Positions 17,834 to 25,250 of a stretch of DNA of 41,476 nucleotides are shown piece after piece (position 1 is the first letter of the stretch; every line of letters starts with the position of its first letter). The notes beneath the pieces were generated by a model. That model was not told the DNA's origin, searched no databases, and saw only the letters and a program-made list of their open reading frames with translations. The stretch is from contig JAPLJH010000057.1 of assembly GCA_026388695.1 (NCBI GenBank), positions 1-41,476 on the forward strand, given 5' to 3'. This stretch comes from Deltaproteobacteria bacterium. Lineage in GTDB: Bacteria; Desulfobacterota; Desulfobulbia; Desulfobulbales; Desulfurivibrionaceae. The position numbers and the translations under genes were made by a program.

Positions 17834-18611
17834 TCGCTCCAGCCAAACCAAGCATGCCGAGATTCTTCGCCTGATCCATGGCCGGTTTCAGCATATGGGC
17901 CATGATGGTCCGACGTAAATTAGCCTGCGGCATTGCCTGCGGGGTTGAAGTGGCAATCAGCAGGTGCATGTCCTTTTTGTTCCCGTAATACCGAACATTC
18001 GGACCGATTTTTACCTTACTGCTTTCCAGCTTGACTGCGCCCTTCTGCACATACTTGGCAACCTCGGAATTGGGATCGGAGAGATCTCCGAATATCCGGG
18101 CACGGGCCAGGCAAGTCTGCACGCAGGCAGGCTCCAACCCCTGGGCAACCCGCTCCACACAAAAGGTGCACTTGTCGGCCTTGGGATCGCCCTCTTCCTC
18201 ATTCACATAGCGGGCGCTGTACGGGCAGGCATCGGCACAGGCGCCACAACCGAGACAGCGCTCCTTGTCGATCTGCACCGTGCCGTTGAAGGGGTCCTTC
18301 CAGGTGGCAGCCACTTCCATCTTCTTGGTCGCCCCGTTTTTCGGATCGGTAAAGGTGGCCTCGACCTTGTCCGCCGGACAGACCGCGACGCAGGCTGGCT
18401 TGTCGCAGTGGTTGCATAGACCGGGATAATAAGTGGACGCCAACCCTTGCGGGGTCTTGCTGGGGCCAAGGCGTTTGACCCAGTTTCTTCTCCGTTCCCG
18501 CTCCGCCGAATCCTTGCCCGTGGGAACCTCCCACTCGGCCCGACAGGCGATGGCGCAGGCATGGCAGCCCACGCATTTCTCAAGATCTATAATCATTCCG
18601 TATTGACTCAC
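17796..18611 (-). CDS. PsrB/DmsB-like 4x[4Fe-4S] ferredoxin subunit of molybdoenzyme
   Basis: 271 residues. Four cluster-binding groups are visible: CVGCHACAIAC (from residue ~14), CNHCDKPACVAVCP, CLGCGACADACP and CTFCVERVAQGLEPACVQTC, the standard 16-cysteine arrangement of electron-transfer subunits of the DMSO reductase family. It lacks its own export signal and would be co-exported with the Tat-signalled catalytic subunit. About 70 residues follow the last cluster and include a short hydrophobic stretch (NLGMLGLAGAMIV, ~248-260) that might help membrane association, notable because no NrfD/PsrC anchor gene follows. The 65-bp gap to the molybdoenzyme gene has no terminator, so they form an operon. 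It probably passes electrons between a quinone-linked donor and the molybdenum site. Confidence 0.92.
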   Translation of the reverse strand: MSQYGMIIDLEKCVGCHACAIACRAEWEVPTGKDSAERERRRNWVKRLGPSKTPQGLASTYYPGLCNHCDKPACVAVCPADKVEATFTDPKNGATKKMEVAATWKDPFNGTVQIDKERCLGCGACADACPYSARYVNEEEGDPKADKCTFCVERVAQGLEPACVQTCLARARIFGDLSDPNSEVAKYVQKGAVKLESSKVKIGPNVRYYGNKKDMHLLIATSTPQAMPQANLRRTIMAHMLKPAMDQAKNLGMLGLAGAMIVKGLSEDEKE

Positions 18612-18676
18612 GGCGACCCTCCATAAATAAAATTGGTTAATTTCCCTGCGGTATCATCACGCCAAAATACTCATTT

Positions 18677-20929
18677 TCAGGCGGGAATGCTCAGCACCTT
18701 GCCATTCTTGACGAACTTGACGAAGTTGTTCCGCATGCCGTGCGCCCCGGTTTCCGGGTCAACCGCCAGTTTGGTGATCAGGCTTTGGTCGTCGATACCC
18801 TTGCCCACGCCAACGGTCATGGCCGGATTCTTGGTGCCGTAACCATGGGCCATGTAAATGGTATCCTTGCGAATGCCAGGAGTAACTTTGACCACGCTGC
18901 TGGTCTGGGATTTCACGCCATCCTGATTCACCAGTTCGATGCGGTCGCCGTCTTTCAGCCCCATCTTCTTGGCGGATTCGTCGTTGAGCCACACCGGATT
19001 CTCCGGCATCTCGTTCATCAGCCAGACGTTGTTCATGGAACGGTTGAAGGTATGCACCGGTGCCCGGCCATAGACCAATCGGGCAAAGCCCTTGGGCGGC
19101 TCCGGCACCGGAACATAGGTGGGAACCCCGGGGAAACCCGCGTCGGCAACTTCCTGGCTGAAGAATTTCACCTTGAGCACCTTGCCGTATGGATCAGCGC
19201 CGGGCTGCACATGGATGCCGTCTTCCTTGACCAGTTGCTCGATGGAGAGATTGGCGCCAGCAAGAATCTTGTTGGTCATCTCCACCTCGGACTGGACCGG
19301 GATATGCTTGCCGTAACCCATGCGCTTGGCCAGCTCGTTGGTGATCCACACCGAATCCTTGCGCTCGTGATCGGCCGCAGTGGGAGAAACCAGCGGCATG
19401 CGGGCGGTGATGTACTGCTCCTGCTTGCCGGAAAGATCCCACTGGGTGCCGGTCTTGACCTGATCGTAACGCTCAAGATAGGAGGATTCCGGCAGCAGGA
19501 TGTCGGCGTACATGGTGATATCGGTGGGCATAACATCAACCACCATGACAAAATCCATCTGCTGAAGCATCTTGATGGTCAGATCCTGGCCAGGAATGGT
19601 CTGGATGGGATTCTGGCCCCAGCCCACATAGCCTTTAATCGCATAGGGCTTGCCGGAAACAGCGGCCTCGCGGATCATGTCCGTCGGGGTGCCAGGAGGC
19701 GAAAACTGATACTTCTTGGCCATCTTGTGCAGAGCATATTCCTCGGCGTGCTCGGCCATGGGCTTGGGCCAACCGGCCTTGCCCACCTTGGGACCCTTGC
19801 CTGCGACAAAACCGCCCTTGACCCCGATGGCGCCCAACAGGCCGGTAAGGCAGGCCAGAGAGCGCTCACGCTGGAAATCGTTGCCATACCAGCTCACATG
19901 CCGGCCCGGATGAATGGACACATTGGGGGCGTTGGCGGCCAGCATCTCGGCCACCTCTTTGATCTGCTTGGCCGGAATATCGCAGATCTTGGCGGCCCAA
20001 TCCAGGGTGGCATGGGAAATTCCGGCGCTGAACTTGTCAAATCCCTCGCCATTGGCTTCCACATAGGCCTTGTTGTACTTGCCGGTCTTAACCAGATGGT
20101 TCATGATCGCCAGCAAAAAGGCGGTATCGGTGCCGGGCTTGATCCTGACCCAGGTGTGGGCCTTGGCTGCGGAAGCAGAGAAACGGGGATCGACCACCAC
20201 CAGCTTGGCGCCGTTTTCCAACCCCTTCAGGTAACGCTTCACATGGGAGACGTGCACGTTCTCGCCGAAATGGCCGCCCAACAGGAAGATAACCTTGGCG
20301 TTGGCCATGTCGACATTCTCGTCCGGCGCGGTATCCAGGGTGGCGACATAGGCCATGTCGCGGATACCGCGACACTGGAAGAATGAGGCCTCGGAGTTGT
20401 TCGGGGTGCCAACCACATCCTCAAAAAAGGTCATGGGATATTTGGCCGAGGAACCGTGGGGGAAGATGGTGATGCCTTGGGGTCCGTGCTTATCGACCAC
20501 AGCCTTGAGCTTGGTGGCGCACTCGTCCAGAGCCTCATCCCAGGTGATCCGCTTCCACTGGGGAGCACCGCGTTTCCCCACGTTCTTCATGGGGAATTTC
20601 AGACGATCCGGATCGTACAGCAGCTTAACTCCGCCATTGCCCCTTGCACAGATGCTTGCGCCGTTGTCGATGCTCTTTGGGTTGCCCTCAAGCTTCACCA
20701 GCTTGCCGTCCCGCACCTTGCCCACCAGCTGACAACGCCAGAAGCACATCTCGCAAACACCGCCCACTGCAGTCTTGGTGTCGGCAAAACTACCGGGCGC
20801 GGTAAAAGGTTTTTTGACAAACGGGGTACTCGCGTTTGCCTGCCTGGCAAAACAACCGGACATCGCTGCCGTGGCTGCCGCAAGGGATGCGGTCTGGAGA
20901 AATTTACGTCTCGTCAGATTCAAAGCCAT
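18677..20929 (-). CDS. Tat-exported molybdopterin oxidoreductase catalytic subunit (PsrA/PhsA-like)
   Basis: 750 residues. The N-terminus has a twin-arginine signal (LTRRKFLQTAS) and ends near residue 33. A [4Fe-4S] motif C59-x2-C62-x3-C66-x27-C94 precedes the molybdopterin fold, and SFFQCRGIRD places C186 where PsrA/PhsA-type enzymes carry the molybdenum-ligating cysteine. GHFGENVHVSH and VVVDPRFSASAAKAHTWV are typical cofactor-binding segments, and the C-terminal domain (residues ~620-750) is a normal molydopterin-dinucleotide barrel. Substrate cannot be fixed by eye: polysulfide, thiosulfate, tetrathionate and arsenate reductases are all possible. It starts one base after the torD stop and precedes the ferredoxin subunit. 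No membrane subunit is encoded in the operon. Confidence 0.92.
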   Translation of the reverse strand: MALNLTRRKFLQTASLAAATAAMSGCFARQANASTPFVKKPFTAPGSFADTKTAVGGVCEMCFWRCQLVGKVRDGKLVKLEGNPKSIDNGASICARGNGGVKLLYDPDRLKFPMKNVGKRGAPQWKRITWDEALDECATKLKAVVDKHGPQGITIFPHGSSAKYPMTFFEDVVGTPNNSEASFFQCRGIRDMAYVATLDTAPDENVDMANAKVIFLLGGHFGENVHVSHVKRYLKGLENGAKLVVVDPRFSASAAKAHTWVRIKPGTDTAFLLAIMNHLVKTGKYNKAYVEANGEGFDKFSAGISHATLDWAAKICDIPAKQIKEVAEMLAANAPNVSIHPGRHVSWYGNDFQRERSLACLTGLLGAIGVKGGFVAGKGPKVGKAGWPKPMAEHAEEYALHKMAKKYQFSPPGTPTDMIREAAVSGKPYAIKGYVGWGQNPIQTIPGQDLTIKMLQQMDFVMVVDVMPTDITMYADILLPESSYLERYDQVKTGTQWDLSGKQEQYITARMPLVSPTAADHERKDSVWITNELAKRMGYGKHIPVQSEVEMTNKILAGANLSIEQLVKEDGIHVQPGADPYGKVLKVKFFSQEVADAGFPGVPTYVPVPEPPKGFARLVYGRAPVHTFNRSMNNVWLMNEMPENPVWLNDESAKKMGLKDGDRIELVNQDGVKSQTSSVVKVTPGIRKDTIYMAHGYGTKNPAMTVGVGKGIDDQSLITKLAVDPETGAHGMRNNFVKFVKNGKVLSIPA

Positions 20930-20930
20930 T

Positions 20931-21497
20931 TCACATTTCCTCCCTGGTAAAAAAATCGATAAGATTGACTAGAACTCCATAAAAAGGGTGGCGACCCTCT
21001 TGTAAAATCCGTGCCTGAAACTTTGGAAACCACGGCCTGAAATGCTGGGCCAAAAACCGCTCTTCCTCCTCGCTCTTGCCTTCCTCGGCCAGCAGGGCCA
21101 GAAATTCCAGCTCAAAGGAAATATGATCGGGAATATCCGCCTCGCCTACCAGGTCGAAGCCCTGCTCGCGGTAAAAGGCCCTGGCCTTTTCGGCGCTGGG
21201 GCCGTAAAGCATTCCGTCGCCGCTGAGATAGACCGAACCGTATGGCGGCGCGATCACGGTGGGGATGGCGTTGACAAACAGGCGGGTATGTTCCACCTGC
21301 AACGGCTCCAGCCAGTCATCGCTTTCGAAGATTGACTGCCCAAGTGCCTGGGTCTCGGCATCCCAGCCAAGTTCGGCCAGAAAGGTGTCGAGCACGGAAA
21401 AATAATCCGCCTGCATCCATTCGGGGCTGGGGTAGCGCATGGATTGGGCGAGAAAGCGGTAGATCTCAGCCATGCTGATCGAAGTGGTTTGGGTCAT
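20931..21497 (-). CDS. TorD/DmsD-family chaperone for the molybdoenzyme
   Basis: 188 residues from ATG 21497 (MTQTTSISMAEIYRFLA), chosen because AGGTGAAG lies just upstream; 30 codons of extra open frame upstream are not needed. The protein is all-helical in appearance and carries the family signatures EHTRLFVNA...APPYGSVYL and DHISFELEFLALL. These chaperones bind the Tat signal and hold the apo-enzyme until the molybdenum cofactor is inserted. Its stop is separated from the catalytic subunit start by one base (TGA-A-ATG), so the two are translationally linked. It is the first gene of the operon, facing the regB gene across a 277-bp divergent region. Confidence 0.88.
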   Translation of the reverse strand: MTQTTSISMAEIYRFLAQSMRYPSPEWMQADYFSVLDTFLAELGWDAETQALGQSIFESDDWLEPLQVEHTRLFVNAIPTVIAPPYGSVYLSGDGMLYGPSAEKARAFYREQGFDLVGEADIPDHISFELEFLALLAEEGKSEEEERFLAQHFRPWFPKFQARILQEGRHPFYGVLVNLIDFFTREEM

Positions 21498-21537
21498 GAT
21501 CTTCACCTGGGACAGAAAAATATCGTTATAGAAAAAC

Positions 21538-21611
21538 ACGCTCACCGGATGATGCGCCATCACATCGAAGAGCCGCCAGCAACACAAAGAAGGTTCCCAA
21601 CCGGTGAGCGT
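21538..21611. repeat. Long-range inverted repeat in the divergent region
   Basis: ACGCTCACCGG (21538-21548) and CCGGTGAGCGT (21601-21611) are exact complements separated by 52 bp, on the torD side of the 49-bp palindrome. They could be paired operator half-sites. Confidence 0.55.
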
Positions 21612-21650
21612 TTACAAGGAGAGGAAACAACGAAAAAGCTTTACCACGAT

Positions 21651-21699
21651 GTACCCCCGTTGCAAATGCGGCAAATTGTCGCATTTGCAACGGGGGTAC
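21651..21699. promoter_or_regulatory. 49-bp palindrome with RegA-like box between torD and regB
   Basis: Two perfectly complementary 20-bp arms (21651-21670 and 21680-21699) flank a 9-bp centre that is itself nearly self-complementary. The centre spans 21668-21682 and reads GCGGCAAATTGTCGC, i.e. GCGGC-N5-GTCGC, which matches the RegA/RegR binding consensus as I recall it at 13 of 15 positions. It lies ~75 bp before the regB start and ~150 bp before torD, with no T-run, so an operator is more likely than a terminator. Confidence 0.75.
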
Positions 21700-21774
21700 A
21701 GGTTGCGCTTCAACTTCCTGGCGAATAATGGTATGCATCAGGGGTTGCTTCCCAATTAACGAAGAGGCTATTCC

Positions 21775-23136
21775 GTGCACACTGTCGTCCAACAGAACAA
21801 TTTCAGCGGTGAAGAAAAAAACACCGCCTCGGCCAAAATCGCCTTTGCCTGGCTATTACATTTGCGCTGGGGTGCGGTGGCGGCCCAGGTTCTTCTGGTG
21901 CTGATCGCCCTCTTCTTTCTTGAGATCAGTCTCCCCTACCGGATTATCTCCGGCATCCTGATCTTTGAGATCAGCACCAATCTCCTGTTCGGCTTCCTGA
22001 AAAAGAAAGAAATGGCCATGGCCGACCAGCTTTTCGCGCTGGTCATGTTCCTGGATACCGCCCTGCTCACCGGACTTATCTACTATTCCGGCGGCCCCAT
22101 GAACCCGTTCACCTTCCTCTATTTGGTGCATATCACCCTGGGCGCCATCCTCATGCCGCCAGGCTGGTCATGGAGCCTGGCCTTTTTCACCACCGGCTGC
22201 TATGCCACCCTTTTCTTTCTCCCGGCCCAAGGAGACCTGGGCCAATCCTGCCATCCGGATCCTACAATGCTGGCAACCCTGAGCGACCCCCTAAAGATCC
22301 ATCTCCAGGGCATGTGGGTCGCCTTTGCCGTGACAGCGTTTTTCATTGTTTTCTTTGTCAGCCGGATTCAATTGGCCCTGGCTCGGCATCAGAAAACCCT
22401 GGCAGATCTCCAGGAGGAAAAAACCAAAAGCGAACGCATGGCCTCCCTGGCCACCCTGGCCGCCGGAGCGGCGCATGAGTTTTCCACCCCGCTGTCAACC
22501 ATCGCCGTGGCCGCAGGCGAGATGCTCCATGGCCTGAAGAAAAACACCAGCGCAGACTGCCAGGAACTTCTTGCCGATGTCGTCCTGATCCGCGATCAAG
22601 TCGCTCGCTGCAAGGACATCCTCTTTCACCTGGCCGCCGATGCCGGAGACCAGATGGGTGAGGCCTTCACGGATTTCTCCCTGGACGGGCTCATGAAAAA
22701 TCTGTTCGATACCTTTCCCGGCGCCAGCAAAAATCAGATACGATATATAAATAAGACGGGCGATCTTTCGATAAGGATGCCGCTTCGCACCCTGCGCCGC
22801 ATTATCCGGGGCCTTATCAAGAATGCCCTCGATGCCGGTCCGAGCGCCCCGGTTCAGGTGGAGTGCCGTCAAGACGCAACCCGGCTCTATATTGAGGTCA
22901 CGGACAATGGCTCCGGCATGGCCCCGGACATTGCCGAGCGGGCGACAGAGCCGTTTTTCACCACCAAGGAACCGGGCAAGGGATTGGGGCTTGGCCTCTT
23001 TCTTGCCAAATCAATAGCCGAAAGATTCGGCGGGGGGCTGAGCCTGATTTCCCAGCCGGGCAAAGGCTCGAAGGTAACGTTGTTCTTTGCCCTTCAACAG
23101 ATCACAGCCGGTACGCCGGAGGCATTTCATGGATAA
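21775..23136 (+). CDS. regB: RegB/PrrB/ActS-type redox sensor histidine kinase
   Basis: 453 residues. Six hydrophobic segments occupy ~20-200. The loop motif GGPMNPFTFLYL (~106-117) is the GGxxNPF quinone-sensing signature of RegB. The H-box is AAGAAHEFSTPLSTIAV (His234), and a cysteine at 279 (QVARCKDIL) matches the position of the redox-active cysteine of RegB just after the H-box. HATPase motifs NALDAG, DNGSGM and GKGLGLGLFLAKS follow. The start is GTG 21775 with GAAGAGG 7 bases upstream. The end overlaps the regA start by 8 bp. It faces the torD operon and probably reads quinone-pool or thiol redox state. Confidence 0.92.
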   Translation: MHTVVQQNNFSGEEKNTASAKIAFAWLLHLRWGAVAAQVLLVLIALFFLEISLPYRIISGILIFEISTNLLFGFLKKKEMAMADQLFALVMFLDTALLTGLIYYSGGPMNPFTFLYLVHITLGAILMPPGWSWSLAFFTTGCYATLFFLPAQGDLGQSCHPDPTMLATLSDPLKIHLQGMWVAFAVTAFFIVFFVSRIQLALARHQKTLADLQEEKTKSERMASLATLAAGAAHEFSTPLSTIAVAAGEMLHGLKKNTSADCQELLADVVLIRDQVARCKDILFHLAADAGDQMGEAFTDFSLDGLMKNLFDTFPGASKNQIRYINKTGDLSIRMPLRTLRRIIRGLIKNALDAGPSAPVQVECRQDATRLYIEVTDNGSGMAPDIAERATEPFFTTKEPGKGLGLGLFLAKSIAERFGGGLSLISQPGKGSKVTLFFALQQITAGTPEAFHG

Positions 23137-23665
23137 GACGATTCTTCTGGTGGACGATGAGGAGCTGTTCCGGGAACGGTTGGCAAAAGCCTTTAGCCAG
23201 CGCGGTTTCACGGTTTTCACCGCCGGTAATTTCGATGAGGCCATGCGGGTTATCGACCAAGAGAAGCCTGCCATGGGAGTGATCGATCTCAAAATGCCCG
23301 GCAAATCCGGGCTTGAGCTCATTGCCGCAGCCAGAGAGATCAACCCGGACATGCAAATGGTCGTGCTCACCGGTTACGGCAGCATCGCCACGGCCACGGA
23401 AGCGGTCCGGCTGGGCGCGCTCTATTACCTCCCCAAGCCAGCGGATGTGGACGATATCCTCGGCGCCTTTTCTAGGAATCCAGAACTAAACCTGGAGGTG
23501 GACCAGGATGAGTTCTCGGCCCCGTCCCTGGCCAGGGCGGAATGGGAACACATCAATCGCGTACTCACCGACTGTGACGGCAATATCTCCCTGGCCGCCA
23601 AAAAACTCGATCTGCACCGAAGAACCCTGCAACGAAAGCTACAAAAATATCCTCCCAGCAAATAA
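23129..23665 (+). CDS. regA: RegA/PrrA/ActR-type response regulator
   Basis: 178 residues. The receiver has the acidic pair DDE at 9-11, the acceptor D53 (VIDLKMPG) and K102-type switch residue in YYLPKPAD. A Fis-type helix-turn-helix closes the protein (CDGNISLAAKKLDLHRRTLQ, ~148-167), very close to the highly conserved RegA DNA-recognition helix. The start at ATG 23129 (MDKTILLVDDEE) has GGAGG upstream and overlaps the regB stop as ATGGATAA, so the pair is translationally coupled; 14 codons of upstream frame inside regB are rejected. It is the probable binder of the palindrome at 21651. Confidence 0.95.
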   Translation: MDKTILLVDDEELFRERLAKAFSQRGFTVFTAGNFDEAMRVIDQEKPAMGVIDLKMPGKSGLELIAAAREINPDMQMVVLTGYGSIATATEAVRLGALYYLPKPADVDDILGAFSRNPELNLEVDQDEFSAPSLARAEWEHINRVLTDCDGNISLAAKKLDLHRRTLQRKLQKYPPSK

Positions 23666-23695
23666 ACCCCGCAACCTTTACACAAGGAGACGAAT

Positions 23696-24247
23696 ATGCA
23701 CAGCAAACAGACAGGCAACACATACGGAAGACGGTTTATCCTTGTGGTTTTGAGCGCAGCAATGCTGCTGACCAGTAATTTGACCCTGGCCGCTGGCCCG
23801 GAACCCCAGACAATCACCGAGGGGATGAGTTGCGCGGCCTGCGGCATGTATCCGCAGCGCTACCCCCAATGGCAGACCCAGGTTATCTTCACCGATGGCG
23901 CCATGGCGGCCTTTGACGGCAACAAATGCATGTTCCGCTTTCTCCTCAACATGCAGAAGTTCGCGCCCGAACGCAAGGCAGAGCAGGTGGCCGCCATCTG
24001 GGTCAAGGATTTCAAAACCGGCAAGTGGCTTGACGGTAAGGCTGCCCATTATGTAATCGACAGCAAGGAAATGGGACCCATGGGCAAGGAGCTTATCCCC
24101 TTTGCCACCCGTGCTGCGGCGGAAGAGTTCCAGAAGGCCAACGGCGGCGCCATCGAGACCTTTGCAAACATCAGTATGGACACCATCAGGCCGCTCATGG
24201 GCGGAATGCACATGCAGATGAATATGCCACGCCCTCCCATGCAGTGA
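23696..24247 (+). CDS. NosL-family periplasmic copper-binding protein
   Basis: 183 residues with a signal peptide (residues 1 to ~33, cleavage near LAAG). The mature part has C46-x2-C49-G-M (SCAACGMYP), the NosL copper-binding signature, followed by DGNKCMFRFLL and a typical NosL fold. The C-terminus is Met-rich (MGGMHMQMNMPRPPM), suggesting further copper binding. It lacks the lipobox cysteine of many NosL proteins. NosL normally serves nitrous oxide reductase maturation, but no nosZ, nosD or nosF gene is present; here it is the last gene after regBA, 30 bp behind regA with AAGGAG before its ATG. Copper delivery or sensing linked to the redox module is an inference. Confidence 0.85.
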   Translation: MHSKQTGNTYGRRFILVVLSAAMLLTSNLTLAAGPEPQTITEGMSCAACGMYPQRYPQWQTQVIFTDGAMAAFDGNKCMFRFLLNMQKFAPERKAEQVAAIWVKDFKTGKWLDGKAAHYVIDSKEMGPMGKELIPFATRAAAEEFQKANGGAIETFANISMDTIRPLMGGMHMQMNMPRPPMQ

Positions 24248-24262
24248 TAAGCCGCACCCCAA

Positions 24263-24286
24263 GGCACGGGGGCTTCCCCCCGTGCC
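24263..24286 (+). terminator. Hairpin after nosL
   Basis: GGCACGGGGG and CCCCCGTGCC pair perfectly around a 4-base loop, starting 15 bp after the nosL stop. The following tract is C-rich rather than T-rich, so termination efficiency is uncertain. Confidence 0.6.
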
Positions 24287-24439
24287 CATCCCCCCTTCCC
24301 CATCCAGCCAGCACCTACCACACACAATTGTCATGATTGTCGGAAACAATGTATTCCCCTGATGCTACCGCGTCTGCGGCCCTTAATCTTCACACCCGTA
24401 GTTTACATGCAACTACTTGAAATTACGCGTTTTTTCTAG

Positions 24440-24467
24440 TTGACTTCTTCTCGGAAATTCTTATCAT
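24440..24467 (+). promoter_or_regulatory. Candidate sigma-70 promoter for the small membrane protein pair
   Basis: TTGACT (24440-24445), 16-bp spacer, TATCAT (24462-24467), about 50 bp upstream of the AAGGAGG ribosome site of the first small gene. Confidence 0.55.
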
Positions 24468-24524
24468 TAAGGTAAAGAGTGAAAGTCACTCAGGAACATT
24501 CATCCCACGGGAAGGAGGCGCATC

Positions 24525-24743
24525 ATGACACATGCATCATTGGCAAAAAACAGAAACCAGGCCAGATCTGTAGCGCAAGTAACAACAGACACCAGGATTT
24601 CAACCGGGGCCTTGGCAACATTTGGCACGCTCTCAACCTTGGTTGGCCTCTGGGCAGTGGCCTGTTTTGTCGGGGCATTGCTCAGCACCGGTGGCCCCAT
24701 TGCGCTGGCCCAAGCTTGGATCTCTGCGGTAACCGGCGGATGA
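24525..24743 (+). CDS. Small membrane protein, paralogue 1
   Basis: 72 residues. After a polar N-terminus of ~28 residues comes one long hydrophobic segment (LSTLVGLWAVACFVGALL) and a C-terminal WISAVTGG. It has a near-perfect ribosome site (AAGGAGG, 7-base spacing) and a plausible promoter, so it is very likely expressed. Its C-terminal half resembles the next gene product: both share VG-x-L, GG and a WI-x-A-x-TG end. Family not recognised. Confidence 0.75.
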   Translation: MTHASLAKNRNQARSVAQVTTDTRISTGALATFGTLSTLVGLWAVACFVGALLSTGGPIALAQAWISAVTGG

Positions 24744-25030
24744 GAGGCAAAATGTCGGCATCCACGCTGGAGACAGCTCCCATGCACAACGAGTTCGCCA
24801 TCGCCAAGGTAAAGGTGAAAGCAAACAGACAATCCCATGCTGTTCTTGGAGGACCGGAGCACAACACCGATGTTGGGCATGAGGTTTCCAAGGCTGGCCT
24901 GGGCGTTATTCTTTGCGCCGGGGTGATCATCGGGCTGAGCGGCTTCTTCTTTATGGTTGGGGGACTTATCAAAAGTGGTGGGATCACAGGCTTTGTTAAG
25001 GGCTGGATTACCGCCTTTACCGGCATCTAA
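24740..25030 (+). CDS. Small membrane protein, paralogue 2
   Basis: 96 residues from ATG 24740, which overlaps the preceding stop (ATGA); ATG 24752 behind GAGAGG is an alternative start giving 92 residues. A polar N-terminus of ~50 residues is followed by one hydrophobic segment (GVIIGLSGFFFMVGGLI) and WITAFTGI. The match to the upstream small protein across the hydrophobic segment and terminal Trp motif indicates tandem duplication. Function unknown. The pair is closed by a strong terminator and sits before ftsH and the multiheme cytochrome. Confidence 0.72.
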   Translation: MRGKMSASTLETAPMHNEFAIAKVKVKANRQSHAVLGGPEHNTDVGHEVSKAGLGVILCAGVIIGLSGFFFMVGGLIKSGGITGFVKGWITAFTGI

Positions 25031-25091
25031 TCGCAAGATCTTCAAAAGGAACTTCTTTCAAAACAAGAGCGCAACCCCAGCACACAGACAG

Positions 25092-25129
25092 GCCCGGGCG
25101 TACCTTGCGTACGTTCCGGGCTTTTTTTA
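25092..25129 (+). terminator. Rho-independent terminator of the small membrane protein pair
   Basis: GCCCGG...CCGGGC outer stem, inner CGTAC/GTACG pairing, then seven T. It starts ~60 bp after the second small gene. Confidence 0.92.
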
Positions 25130-25250
25130 TTTATGATTGGCAGCAGGATACTGCTTCCGGTACAATGAAGAACAGCGGGAAGATATCCCAGAAAGCCATA
25201 CAACGCCGAGCCTTCGCGTGCAAATGCATCGCGAGCAAAAAGAGGTTGCC

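Noticed and set aside
18740-20386. 548-codon open frame on the plus strand
   Set aside because: Antisense of the molybdoenzyme gene, which has a Tat signal, cluster motif and operon context.
21651-21699. Palindrome as a transcription terminator
   Set aside because: It lies between divergent starts, has no T-run on either strand, and contains a RegA-like box.
24479-24739. Upstream extension of the second small membrane protein
   Set aside because: Lies across the first small gene in another frame; the coupled ATG at 24740 is more plausible.
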